Assembly (NCBI RefSeq): GCF_028769735.1
Contig: NC_088173.1
Coordinates: 13,289,038 to 13,353,037 of the forward strand
Source: Zonotrichia leucophrys gambelii
Taxonomy: Eukaryota > Chordata > Aves > Passeriformes > Passerellidae
DNA: 64,000 nt
Direction of reading: 5' to 3'
In this document: piece by piece, positions 26,348 through 38,279 of the stretch
Layout: each line of letters starts with the position of its first letter
How positions within the stretch are numbered: the stretch's first letter is position 1
Position numbers and translations under genes: made by a program
The notes under the pieces: generated by a model
What the model was told of the DNA's origin: nothing
The model's input: only the letters and a program-made list of their open reading frames with translations
The model's database searches: none

Positions 26348-26872
26348 TGATTACCTTGTTAGCATTCAGAAACACATAATCACATAAGCAATTATACGCA
26401 AGTGCTTTTATTAAGAGCTCTGGGTGCCCGGGGTATATTCAACCCAAATCTGACTCCGACCATACATCCGAGATGATCATGTTTTTATACTCTATCGTTA
26501 TATAACTTTCATATTAATTATTAAACTTATATTGTTCTATTGTATACATACATTTCAGATAAGCATAGCCCCCCTCTGAATTTCCAACATAGTTTCTCAT
26601 TATTCTTCTTATGGTTATATTATATTTAATTACTAAACAATCATCACATCCAACAATTATATCATTTATTATACTGCTCACACAGGTGCAGTTCATCTGG
26701 GAAAACACAAAGCTTAACATTTTAGATTCTATCTTTAACTTTTTCCAGGGCTTCACTATCAACCTTACCTCATCCTACAAGGAAAGCATATATTCCAAGA
26801 TCACTCAGAAGCAGAAATGGTCCAACTCTATCAGCCACTGTATTGAGAATCAAAAATAATTGGTAGCCCACA
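26348..26872 (-). mobile_element. Probable ERV LTR, minus strand
   Basis: On the minus strand there is a TATA-box-like tataaaaac, then gggttgaatataccccgggc and agctcttAATAAAagcac, which is the U3-R layout of a retroviral LTR. The outer limits are tentative. The minus-strand unit would start TGTGGGCTACC and end GGTAATCA. I could not find a matching target-site duplication at these edges. No viral coding region was seen beside it, so it is a solo or degraded LTR. Confidence 0.55.
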
Positions 26873-28962
26873 GTTCAAAATTCAGAATAAGCAGACAAAG
26901 TAGTTACAGTACAGAAGCAAAAATGGCATGATGACTTATAAACATTTTTTCACACAAGGTTAGTGGACTGAAGTTGAAATAAAGAAGCTTTAAGAAATGC
27001 AAAGAGAAAAATGCACAGTAATCACTCAGCACAAAGAAAGAACACATAGAGTGTGAAAACTAGACATACACCAAAACACCAGCAAGATCTTTTATCAGCT
27101 GATCCAATTAGTGGCTGGCTCATAACAATTTCTCTCTTCCCTAAGTAAAAATGAATTGGAAAAAAGAGAAACCAGTTAAGGATGCATTGTATTAACAGGA
27201 CTAGTTCTTTAAACTTCTGCTTGGGTATAAATTAATGTATGGTTACACAATCTCAGGAACTTCAAAAGATTCCTTAATCCTAATACTGGAGCATAATTCT
27301 AAAAACATGTACTTGTTACTTCTCTGACTCATCGTTCATCCAACTGTTTCCATTCTGGCTTGTTATGAAATTCTTCTCTATGAGCACATGCACCACCCAG
27401 CTCTGGTAATGGCCTTCCCTACATAATTCCTCTTCTCTGCTTATTAACAACTGGCCTTTCTGAATCCAGAGCTACTCTCACCCTTGACAAAGTATGAAAG
27501 TGTAATGTTTCAGAAATACACACTGACACACAGTGCTGTTTCTCCTTACATGTCCACAGAAATGCCAACGAGGTAAGTTCCCTTATTAAGGATGAGGTTT
27601 TAGTGACTCCATGATATTTTTCTTTGAAAAACATGCCTAAACACAGATGGGGCTTTTGATGTCAGTTAGCAAAAATTGCAGCAGTTATTGTCCTGTTCTA
27701 GGCTGCTATAGGCTCAGTAAAGACTGGATAAAATGTGCTTTACACTGGTAACATCTGGGCAAATAACAAGCTGTCAAAACAATCATGGGTCTACTGCAGC
27801 ATGTAAGGAACAAAAAGCAAAACCTTTGAGGCATTCAGAACACAATGTTGCACTAGATCTCACTGATGTTTGCCAAAAGGCTTTTCATGGCAATTAAATC
27901 TGGAAACAAAGCCTCCTCCTAAATGCTGAAATGGCTCAAATTCATGTTCTCAACACAAGACATAATACAGAAAAGTAGGACAATCTCTCTTTTCCCAAAA
28001 TTTCAATGTCAAGCAAAAACATTGTGTCTAATTTTATATTTAATTTACCAATAACAGAGCATTCTGGATACATGGTACAAAATAATTAGTAGGGCAGAAC
28101 AGTATGAATATTTACACTCATACAGATTCCTATTTGAAGGTGGGCAAGTTTGCAATAGTGGTGACACCAGAATCCTGTTCTGAATGTAACCCTTAAAAGA
28201 CTTGGCTCTTGATACTTCAGACATTGCTGGAGAGGTCAATTTACACCACCAGCTCTGACTCATACACTGCCTCTCAAGCTAGAGAATCAAACTGACATCT
28301 CCAAGCATTTAACAGGTTTTGTCTCTGTGATCACCCGGTCAGATCCCAATGCCTCACACACTTGTGTATTCACTCCTATCATGTTTCAATAAACCTGTCA
28401 AGCTTGCACCTGTTCAAAGGTTGGTGGAACATGTCTACTGATCATCTCACAATAATCAACAAGTGGCAGCTGTGCCTGTAGCTGATTCTAACATTTCTAT
28501 CATAATGAGGGACGTAGACAAAGTTCACTAGCTGTTCATATTTAGCCTGTATTTCTTTAAGAAGATTCATGAGGCTATAGAGACCTGAGTCATGCACTCT
28601 CAAGGCAGACTGCCATCTGATACTGTAAGTTATGAGAACAATGGGCTGCTTCTGAATATGTCTCTCTTCTTTTTGTTCTTTTTTCCTTCTTTTATTAAAA
28701 CCAATCAGCAAGTAACTCTTGCTGAGTTTTTCTGGGAAAGCTTTCTTTAGGGAACAGTTAATGTCAAACACCAGTTAAGGAAAATAGGAGTCATCCTTGG
28801 CACTTCTTGAACCTTCATGTTGAGAGAGCAATGCCAGAAATTTTCCTAAAGTTTTACATTAGATGAAGCTGAAGCATTTTGCAAAATAAATCAGTACTTT
28901 AAGGGTTCAGAATATATTCAGCAGTTTTTAAGAATATACCAGTTCTGATTTTATTAACAATA

Positions 28963-28986
28963 GGGAAGGAAGGAAGGAAGGAAGGA
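28963..28986. repeat. (GGAA)n microsatellite
   Basis: About six GGAA units in a row, a short simple repeat. Confidence 0.9.
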
Positions 28987-29567
28987 GACAATTCTCCTCA
29001 TATCTTTGAGAAAAAACAATTTACCTTCATCTTCAGAGAATGTCTCTTCCACCTTAAAATTATTACCATTTAAAAAGTAAGATAAAGTCTTAACTCATAA
29101 ACTTACCCCCCAAAAAAGACATTTTGAAACTGATCTTCCATTACTGGAATTTGTTCTCTAGTTTCTATATTCTTCCTGAGGCCTTTTCTTCTAAAAAAGA
29201 AAAAAGAAAAAAATGTTATTTAATTCTGATCTTTTCAAGATCAGGTTTTACCTTCACATCCAATTCACTTATCCAGAAAACAGAAATTATTTTCTCCTAA
29301 GTAAATGAGGAATCATTAACTTTCTTTCCATAACTTTTTTTTTCACCAAAACCTTTAATGTTAGGTTTCATACTAAAATGCTGCAGCAATTCCAGCTTAA
29401 AAGTGATCCAGTCAGCTGCCCACAGCTCCTAAGGCAAGCAGTGGGGAATGAGATGAGTGGGCCACTCTGGTTGCCACATGAGCACAATAGCATCTACATG
29501 GTCCCATGCAGAAACTGATGTCAAAACCATCTTCTGGGGCACACAGGGGATCTCCACCACTTGCACA

Positions 29568-29650
29568 CAGAGCCTGGGACTGTGCCACCAGGGCTCTGCA
29601 GAGAGATTTCTTCCCTATTCCTGCCTTGGTAGCCAGAGCTGGCCAGAGCT
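29568..29650 (+). repeat. Unclassified dispersed repeat, copy A
   Basis: Starts gcctgggactgtgccaccag and includes gatttcttccctattcctgc and ttggtagccagag. A diverged copy is at 33901-33985. I do not recognise the family. Confidence 0.6.
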
Positions 29651-30191
29651 CTGAAGAGCCTGCATGCCCCAAGTCAGAAGAGACAAAAGCAAATGGGAGT
29701 CCTTGGAAGTTACTCTCAAAATACTCTTCATCACACAAGGTGCTGGACATCATCTCTTCACAGATTTTACTGTCCCTGTTAGCTGGCCTTGTTATGGTGT
29801 TTTTTGCTCTTGTCCATACTAACTAGTCACTACAATTTTTTCTTTACTTCTCTTTAGTCCATGCCTAGCTCTTCCTTACAGACATTTTATCATATTCCCC
29901 CTATAATTTTAACTTGGATTTGCCCTTGTATATTCCAGGAAAATGTTTTTCTTCCTTTTTTCTAATAAATTACTGATAAACTTAATTTATGAACTCTAGC
30001 AAATTCCAGAAGAGCATCTTTGAAGTGAACTTTAGGTTTATTCTTCTCAACTTTTCCTCCATTTTTTACTCTCAATTCACCATCAAAATCTGAGGCTGAA
30101 TTACAGTGTGTGTAATCTCTTCCAAGCTTGCTCAACAGCCTGAGTATCTTTCAAAAATTCCTTACACTTTAAATCTGCTATATAACTTTGA

Positions 30192-30544
30192 TACCCTGTC
30201 ATGGTTTGACCAGGAAGGAGTGGGAATTCTGGGAAGCTGTGGTCAAACCAATGAAGGTTTTGGGTTTGAGACTGGCGTCCGGTGTGGCCAGTGGGGTTTG
30301 GACACACCTCCGAGAATACACAGGGGTTAAAAGCAAGGCACTGCCCTTGGCACTTTCTCTTTTGGACATCGCAGCGAGGAGTTCAGATCTCTCTCCCCCG
30401 CCCAGCCTGCTGCTGCTGGGCGGGGGAGGGGCCGGCTATGCGGTAGGCCAGGGGCCTGGACAGAGATGGGGTTGAGGGGGCTTCGGGGGGGCTTCGAGGA
30501 TGGAAGGGTGGAAGGTCCCAGAGAGTCAGCCCTCGGGCAGCCAG

Positions 30545-30586
<42 letters not shown>

Positions 30587-31540
30587 AGGAGAGCAGCCAG
30601 CCAGGAGGAGAAGGAGGGAGACTGCCCGGCCGGAGCGGCAGCGTGTGGGCAGCGTGCGTGGGAGTCGCTCCGGGACCGACAGCAGAGACTGAAAACTTTT
30701 AACCCTTTCTTGCATGATTGGGGCCTTGCAAAAATGCTAATCCTCCTCGAAGCTGAATAAGAAGGGAGATGAGAGATGAGATGAGATAAGGACCTGGCCC
30801 GGAGAATGTGGAGATGATTGGATGGGGAGAGATGATTTGGAGTGGCCTTTTGGCTGGACTTTTCTCGTGGCTATGGACTCAGTTGTTCCTGTGACACAGA
30901 CTGCATTTAGGGGGAGGCAGTGCCTCAAAACCAGGAAGGTTCTTCGTGAGGACCCCCCGGCCCCAGGGGGTTGGAAAAATATGGGGGGGACAGATGTCCC
31001 AAAAGCAGAGACTGTGCCTTTTTGGAGTGAGACAAGGCATCCTTGAAAGACAACCCTAAAAACAGCTCTGGCCATGTCTCAGTGGTGAGAGCACTGGGCA
31101 TGGAAGGAAAATGTCACAAGCGGCAAAGGGACTTTTTTTTCCGGGCGGTGCCGAAGTGACAGAGAAGCACACGAGGTTTCAGTGTGTTTCCAGGAGAAGC
31201 CTATGGAACGAGAAGGACTCCTTTCCTCTTCATGAACTGCAGTTTGAGTATACCAAAGTGTCGTGCCGGGCTGGGCAGTTGGTGTTTTGGGAGAATGTAT
31301 CGGATTGGGAAAGTCAGGGAGTGGGGAGGAGGAAAGTTTTTTTGTAAGGTTTTCAATTTCTTCTTTCTTTTCCTTATAGTCTTTCCCTATTTTCCTGTAG
31401 TTTTAGGTAATAAAGTGTTCTTTATGTTTAAGTTGGAGCCTGTTTTGCTTATTCCTGGTCACATCTCACAGCAGACACCAGGGTGAGGCATTTTCATGGG
31501 GGGCACTGGCTCTGTGCCAGGCTCAAACCATGACATACCC
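30192..31540 (+). mobile_element. Solo ERV LTR with target-site duplication
   Basis: The element spans 30197-31535 (1339 bp), begins TGTCATGGTTTGAcc and ends gctCAAACCATGACA, so the termini form a perfect inverted repeat of about 12 bases with TG...CA ends. The direct repeat taccc flanks it at 30192-30196 and 31536-31540. An AATAAA lies at 31409-31414, about 120 bases from the 3' end, as expected at the R-U5 junction. The 5-bp duplication fits ERVL-like integration. There is no internal region or second LTR, so it is a recombined solo LTR. It contains a 52-base poly-C run and a GC-rich U3-like section. Confidence 0.9.
30545..30596. repeat. Poly-C run, 52 bases
   Basis: An uninterrupted C homopolymer inside the solo LTR. 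The true length is doubtful in any assembly because polymerases and base callers slip on such runs. Confidence 0.95.
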
Positions 31541-34089
31541 TTTGGAAATGGGCTTTTAGGGGTTGGGGTTATTCCCCCAAGCATCATATTATTCCTCAAA
31601 ATTAGTAATACAATCTCATCACTAATCACCCTGTCTTTACTCAGATAACTGCATGCCACTAAACAAATCATGTATTTCAGAATCCTTACTATGCTTTTCC
31701 TCATTTTATTTGTCAATACTTCTTGAATTTTGTTCACTTACTGCTAAATTTCTGGCAATTTCTTGATGCACAGTGTTGCTCTACTGCTTTTCATCTACTC
31801 TTGTTCTTGGTTTTCAGTTTCTTTTCCCTCCACATCTCTTGTAAATATTTTTGGGTGGTTTTCAATAAGAAGCATGTTGTAATGGAGCTGCAAATTAGAT
31901 GAGTTCTTATGTTAACAACAGAAAACTATGATATTATGGGAAAGAGCTCATGAGAGAAGGAAAAACAGCTACATAAATCATCACTGGCTGCTAAAACAGA
32001 AAAAAACGAAAACTGGCTGAACCAATTGTTCATTTTCAGACTATTAACTAAGAGTCCCATTGTTTTTTTCTGTGATTTTGTGCAGTGTTTAACTTCCTGG
32101 AGTGTCTTTCTGCACTGGACAATTTTCCTGTATTTCATAAGAAATCAAAAAAGAATATTCATTATTTTTCATTTATTTTCTTGTTGAAGAAATACCAATG
32201 GTGTCTCATGGGTCAATATCTGGATGTGTTTATAGAAAATGAAGTGCACAATGTCATTTATTTCTAAACAAAGCAAGGTACTGGTCTTGTTTCAGATAAA
32301 AATGTACATCTGAATTTTGCAATGATTCTGTTGTTTTCAAGCCAAGACTTCCAATATGTTTTCAGGTCAAGACCCCCATACCCATTCCCCATTTGTCTCA
32401 AATTTGGGACTAAACACTTTATTTAGGAAGCTGTGGTATTTTCAAAGAGCTCATCTTGTTTATTTACAGCAAATAGGAGCTGACAACTCCAGAAGGCTTT
32501 TCTTGTCATCCCTCCTTGTCTTACTGACTTTTCAGGAATCCAGGAAGATCACAACACAGATAAGCTAAAAACAGTCTCCACTGCACACAGACCCCATGAT
32601 AGCATAAACAGCCAGGAAAGTACCATGAAGAAATTTCCAAGTAAATGTTCTCTTCCAGGGTAGATCTATAATTTCAGTATTTAGAACCTTTATTTGATCT
32701 GTAAGCTGATAGTACACCACAGGATTAACTCCCTCCCTGGCTGGGATTCACACATCACCCTGGTAATGCTAATTTGATGAGTATATCAATTCATGCCATG
32801 TATAGGGGCAGAACTCGCTCTTCTCAACGTTTGTATCCCCATTGACAAAGAAGATGCAATATTCTGAGAAATTTCCACAATTTGGAGGGCTTGTATCAGG
32901 AACTGATAAATCAATTTAACATTTATTAAATTCAAATGATAAATTATTCTTGCATCACTAGCTCATCCTTCTTGCTCTTGCATTCCTTTGAAAAAATGCT
33001 TTCTGCTGTCCCCCAGACTTTTCATGGTATAGTAAGGTTGTTTACAACTTAACAAACATTTTGTATGTTACTTTTGACAAAACAGCCCAATATAAGAACA
33101 ACATAAAAAAAAAATCCTACTTGATTTGCTAGCATAGCTTAAGGACAAACTGAAATCCTGACTCAAAGATCAAGACCAGTAATTGTTAAAAGCCATTCCT
33201 GAAACTTTAAGGACAAATTTCTCTATCAGCCATTCCCAGTAAAAGGTTCTAATTCTAGTGAACAGAAGAGCACTGAACATATTTGGAGACAACTTTGTCA
33301 CTAATCTTAGAATAGGATCCATAAAATTCTCCAAAACTGTATGCAAGGGACAGATTTCAGCGACAGATTTTATGCTGTATTAATTATGGATTGCATATAT
33401 AAACCAAAATTTGTTTTTGTCCTTATGATGCCATAAAAATTAAAAATAAAAATAAATTATTTCTCAGTTGGTAAATAGCTAAATATAAGATTTACGCTTG
33501 TTGGTGTTGTGTAATACTGCTGGCCTAATTCCAGACACTAAACTCTTCAGCTGTCCCTCAACAGGTGTAAAGTGGTTTCACTAACTTTGTACCTCTGCAA
33601 AAACACATTAGAACTCTTCAGAGACCCTGAAAACCTTGAGCATTATGATTCTTAAGGAATGAGAGTCATGACCCCACCTGGACTACCTTCATAACTGCAA
33701 CTGCCCCCCAAAATGATGCTCAAATGGACAACTATCAATGTCTCTGTCAGACTGCAGAACTACGATCCTCCAATGCTGTAAACACTTGTGAACCTCCAGC
33801 ATCAGCACTGAATGACAAGTGCCATGACTGAACATTAAAAAGCCCAAATTTCTTCCAACATCTCCCACCACTGAACTAGTCAGGCAATTATATTCCAAAA
33901 GCCTGGGACTGTCCCACCAGCGTTCCCTTGATTGATTTCTTCCCTGTGCCTGCCCTCGTAGCCAGAGAAGTCCTTGTCCAGCAAACGCTCTGCAGTCTAA
34001 GTCATCATATTACAGATTTTCTAATTTGAACGTTAAATTTAAAGGTTGCGCTTGAACTTGTTCTTTCACCAACAAATCCTGCCAGATCT
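31541..34089. other. Intergenic, PDLIM3-UFSP2 interval, part 3
   Basis: AT-rich and without a recognised gene. Its right part holds the second copy of the dispersed repeat (33901-33985), just before a CpG island. Confidence 0.6.
33901..33985 (+). repeat. Unclassified dispersed repeat, copy B
   Basis: gcctgggactgtcccaccag followed by gatttcttccctgtgcctgc and tcgtagccagag, clearly related to 29568-29650. Confidence 0.6.
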
Positions 34090-34099
34090 GTAGCTTTTA

Positions 34100-34440
34100 T
34101 GCAATAGCGGCCAAGCGGGCCGCACGACGAGGCCGCCGCCACGGCTGAGGGCGGCCGGGCCTCCCGCGCCCTCCCTTCCCGGCCTTCCCGGCCCGTCCTC
34201 GCCACCCTGCGGGCGGCTCCGGGGCTGGCGGGCCACGGCTGCCCCCGGCAGGGAGGAAAAGGAGCGGGGGAGAGCCTGGGCTGGAATAAGGCTGTTCCGC
34301 CTGCCCCTGGGCGGCGCGGGGGTGCCCAAGTCCCCCCAGGTTGGTGTTTTGCCCGGTTTGCTTCGCCTCTTCCCCGGCTGCTCCCGCAGGGACCTTTCCC
34401 AGCACTAATGCTCCTGTCCATGATCCTGTCCCGTGCCAGG
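34100..34440. promoter_or_regulatory. Orphan CpG island
   Basis: Sharp rise in GC and CpG content (for example cggccaagcgggccgcacga, gcggccgggcctcccgcgcc) within AT-rich surroundings. No exon of a known gene was recognised beside it. The overlapping open frames are by-products of GC-rich sequence. It may be a promoter for CFAP96, CCDC110 or a non-coding RNA, but this is only inferred from human synteny. Confidence 0.7.
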
Positions 34441-35332
34441 AACGGCAGCAGGCTCAGACAATCCGGAGCAGGAGAAAGGAGCAGTCATGTCATTCCTCAG
34501 GCTGAACAGCTTAGAAGAATAAAAAAGAAAAAAAAAGTATGTGCATATCTGCCTATATATATGCACTGTGTACAACACGTCTTGCAGCATTGCACTGTTT
34601 CTAGTTCGGAGTTCATTTTGAGTGCCATTGACCTTAAAGCTTCAGAGGTTAAAATTAACGAATGTTGTGTCTCCCAGCAGAGGGAGCCAGTTTTATTCCA
34701 TAAGCATAGGGGGAAAGTATTTTTGAGCAGGAACATTCCTGGTCTTTTTACATTTATCAAGTCAGAAAAGAATAAAATATAATAATTTTTCCATGCCATC
34801 TGTATAGCATGATCTTGAAGGTCTCTGTGACCCATTTAGCCTTATCATTTGAATTTCAGATGACAGTAGGAATAAATTTTGAAAGCCAAGTCTTGTGGCA
34901 TCACATACATTTCTTTCCCTTTAAAAAAAAATAATTTCTTCATTTATTCAATTATTTTAGACAGTAGTGAATAACTGTGCTAATCACTTTTGATAGACAG
35001 CATATACAAAACAAGAACTCAGAGCAGCTTACTTTATCACATTTAAAGTTGTCATTATGCTTGTAGCAGGTCTGCTCTTTGGTCCAGGATGATGACAGAA
35101 AATCAGTCATTCTTTATTATTTATGACATCCTTTAATTTTTTAAATTATATTTTAATTACACATGGGTCAGAATGCTTTGAGTAAGAATCAAATGGGCCT
35201 CCTTTCATGACACCTGACTAAAAAAAACACCTCCTCCAAGTGCCAATTTACAACATACCTGAGTTAATGAAAATAGTTTTCATGCAGAAGCAAGTAATAA
35301 TATTGAATAGCAGACTGCATCACCTTTTTATG

Positions 35333-35363
<31 letters not shown>

Positions 35364-37319
35364 GTATATATATTCATATGCATCTGTGTATATACATATA
35401 TATAAATTTCCAAAGCAAATGTTAAGGAAAATTTCCATCATTATTTTGAGGAATTCTTAGTTTTAAATGTTCTTTTATTAGTCTGGATTTTGAGGAAAAG
35501 ATCTTAAAAATATGGAAGAAAAAGTAAAAGCATAACACTAAAATGAGCTGCATTGTGGCAAAAAATAAGGAAATTCCTATGTCACTTGCAGTTTACAGTG
35601 GTAAACTCCACATCCAGTGGTGTAGGGATTGTTACAGACAGCAGAGCTTGGGCATTATTGCCAATAAGCTTTCTAACATATAGGACTGAATACAGCATTG
35701 ACTTTTCCTCAAACATTATATCCACCACTACTGCAAGACTGGCAAATTTTAGTTAAAACACATTAAGGGATCTGATTAGTTCTGTAATCTCCAAGTACAG
35801 CTAAACCCCAGTCTGCTAAGGCTACATTCCTAAGAGGTGCAGCTGTAAGCAGTTTAATCAAAAATAAAGCAATTTTCCCTGTAATAATTTATATAGCAGA
35901 GAAGGAAAATGTGCAGTAGCTTAGGAAGTACATGTAACCTGTATGTTACAAAAAGGAAAAGCATTCATAGTGGAAGGATAGGGAGCCTGGAGCTTCCCAT
36001 GGGAGCCATGGGATCACCAGTACTGTCAGCCTAACAAGCCTGAGCTTCTAGAAGCTAACTTTTCTGAATAGATTTTTCTTTTGAGAGATCTCAGGTGCTT
36101 CATCTTTGAGGCCAACCACCCAGCACAGTAAAAAGTGTGTAAGCATTTTTTGAAATAGTTACATTTTCCTTGCTCTCATCATCTTCCTCAGATGAATCAA
36201 TGTCAGTCAAGTAAGTCAAGAGTAAAGAACACAACAAAAGGAAAACAGTGGTTAGCAGAGCACAGTGTAAATGACTGATGACAGAGCTCCAAACTGAAGA
36301 GCTGGAAAGTGACAGATTAAGGGGTGTTACTGTATTAGTTATCTGGAGTCACTGAATAGACATTTATGCATCATAAACCCATTTGAAAGTGAAATTAAAG
36401 TTTAGTCTAAAGGGAATGGTGTAAATTTAGCATCTTAAAAAAAAACTGTATCAAGATGAAATGCTCTGTGGAATGGAATATTATCCATTTAGATTTTAAG
36501 AAAAAGGACACTAATCAACTAATGAAGTCTTATATATTCCTTATACAAGATCCAGGCTTTATTTCTTACACTTTCACAGATATTTATTCCCATCTGTTTC
36601 ATCCTTTTCCTCTTTTTTTGCCCCAATTTTTAATTCTCAGTGGAAATTATACCACCTTTTCTCTGCTTTTATTTTCTGCCCTGAATGCTTAGCTTTGACT
36701 CTGAATTTGTCTCAGCTGCAGGCAGCTTAATTATTTCTTCAAATCTTTTTCTCTCCCTAGACCAAAAATGTCCTTGGCTGCCGTTTTTCACTACATATGG
36801 TGAAAATATACAGGATAAATAAAACCAGTGTAAGCAAATTTGCAAGTTTTCTTAGATTTATGAACTTACACAAGAAAAGGGACAATGGGGATTTTATATA
36901 GCACCTAAGATAATGTGGTCCCATTCTTCTGACAACTTAAAAGTATTACTGTGGTTTCAGCTGGAACTGTTTGGTCACGATTGTGTTCTTGCTTAAGAGC
37001 TCCAAATAAAAAATGAAGGTCAAATTCTGAGTGTTAGAGCTTGTGTGGGATACTGCCAGATGTCTCAAAAAAACTATCCAAAACTAATAGATTAACAATA
37101 TGTACAGAGCCAAGGTCTTTTCTGCTTTTGGTACTGCCACACTGCAGAGCAGACTGGGGCTGTGTGGGGGACTGGGAGCAGACACAGCCAGGACAGGTGA
37201 CCCCAATTGCTCAGTATGTACAGGGGGGATGTCTGGAGTGATGGCTTTGTCCTCCCGAGTCACTGTTACATGTGATGGGGCCCTGCTCTCCTGGGGATGG
37301 CTGAACACCTGCCTGCCCA
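34441..37319. other. Intergenic, PDLIM3-UFSP2 interval, part 4
   Basis: AT-rich. Contains a TA microsatellite (35331-35404) and a possible microexon or acidic frame at 36145-36215 (see findings). No gene recognised. Confidence 0.6.
35331..35404. repeat. (TA)n microsatellite, interrupted
   Basis: Alternating TA with a few TG interruptions over about 74 bases. Confidence 0.92.
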
Positions 37320-37535
37320 TGGGAAGCAGTGAATTCATTCCTTGTTTGGCTTTGTTTGTGTGTGTGGCTTTTGCTTTCCCTGTTAAACTGTCATTATCTC
37401 AACCCCATGAGTTTTCTGGTTTTTACCCCCTGTATATCTGTATATAGACAAATTCTCTCCCCAGTCCTGCTGGTGGAGGACTGAGCGAGTGGCTGGATGG
37501 GGCTTGGCTGCTTCCTGGGGTGAAGCCATCACAAT
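37320..37535 (+). mobile_element. ERV LTR fragment (3' part)
   Basis: Reads ctgttaaactgtcattatct, caaccccatgagttttctgg, and later tcctgctggtggaggactga, gcgagtggctggatggggct. This resembles the 3' part of avian ERV LTRs (aactgt.tttatctcaacccacgag...gagtgagcgagcggct). The 5' part is missing or too diverged to place, so the left edge is approximate. Confidence 0.65.
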
Positions 37536-38279
37536 TTCCAACAGAAAGCTCTAAGAGATAGATATCACACATTAGACTTGTCTGGCATGTGGATGCAGAA
37601 TAGAAAAGCTGTGGCAGCACAGCACTGCAGCAGCATAGCACCGATTAAATAGATTTTATACATTTTATTATGAAAAGCAACATGCTGGAACACTGTGTGC
37701 AATGGAAGGGTGAGCCATATTTTACTTGTGCTTAGCCTGTGGAACAGACAGCATGACTAAGTTTTAAAAAGCTCACAATTTTTTAGTTATTTTGGGGGAG
37801 GGCTTTTGCAACACGCTTTGGTTCACATTGTGTAAAACACATCATCACTTCTTCAGGCAACCTCAGTGCTGTTCTTCGACTGCTGGGAGATCCTGACATC
37901 GGGTAAGGAACCAAAGGGCAGGTGACAAGAAGAAAACGACCTGAGATGACCAAAAGCTGACCCTTGGAAACCGGTTTAAGGGTTCACTGTTGGAAGCCAG
38001 TTAGCATTATTTGCGAGGAGGACAGAAATAATTTATCATAAATTAAAAAAACCTGGAATTAAATTCTCACGGCACAGAGCATTTATCAAGGGATTCATGG
38101 GGACGACTTTTGGACCTCAGCATGCCGATGTGCCTGAGAAGTGCGATGGCGGATGTGGAAGCCTGGCCTGGAGGGAGCAGTAACGCGAGGCAGCAGCCGG
38201 GCCAGCGGGATTGCGCAGCGTCTCCCAATGGATTTATGAAATGACGAGGAAATAACAGCACCGCTGGGCAGCAGGCCGC
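37536..38279. other. Intergenic, upstream of UFSP2
   Basis: No gene or repeat recognised. It leads into the CpG island of the UFSP2 promoter. Confidence 0.6.

Larger units (their letters stand above)
26873..30191. other. Intergenic, PDLIM3-UFSP2 interval, part 2
   Basis: AT-rich sequence. It contains a (GGAA)n run at 28963-28986, an unassigned minus-strand frame at 28442-28771, and a segment near 29568-29650 that resembles one at 33901-33985. No gene recognised. Confidence 0.6.

Noticed and set aside
26514..26859. Overlapping 82-codon frames on both strands
   Set aside because: They fall within the probable LTR and show no protein similarity.
30383..30760. Frames encoding poly-Pro or poly-Gly across the C run
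   Set aside because: They are translations of a homopolymer inside an LTR.
34005..34421. 138-codon minus-strand frame over the orphan CpG island
   Set aside because: Arg/Gly/Pro/Ala-rich in all frames, with no family similarity or splice support.
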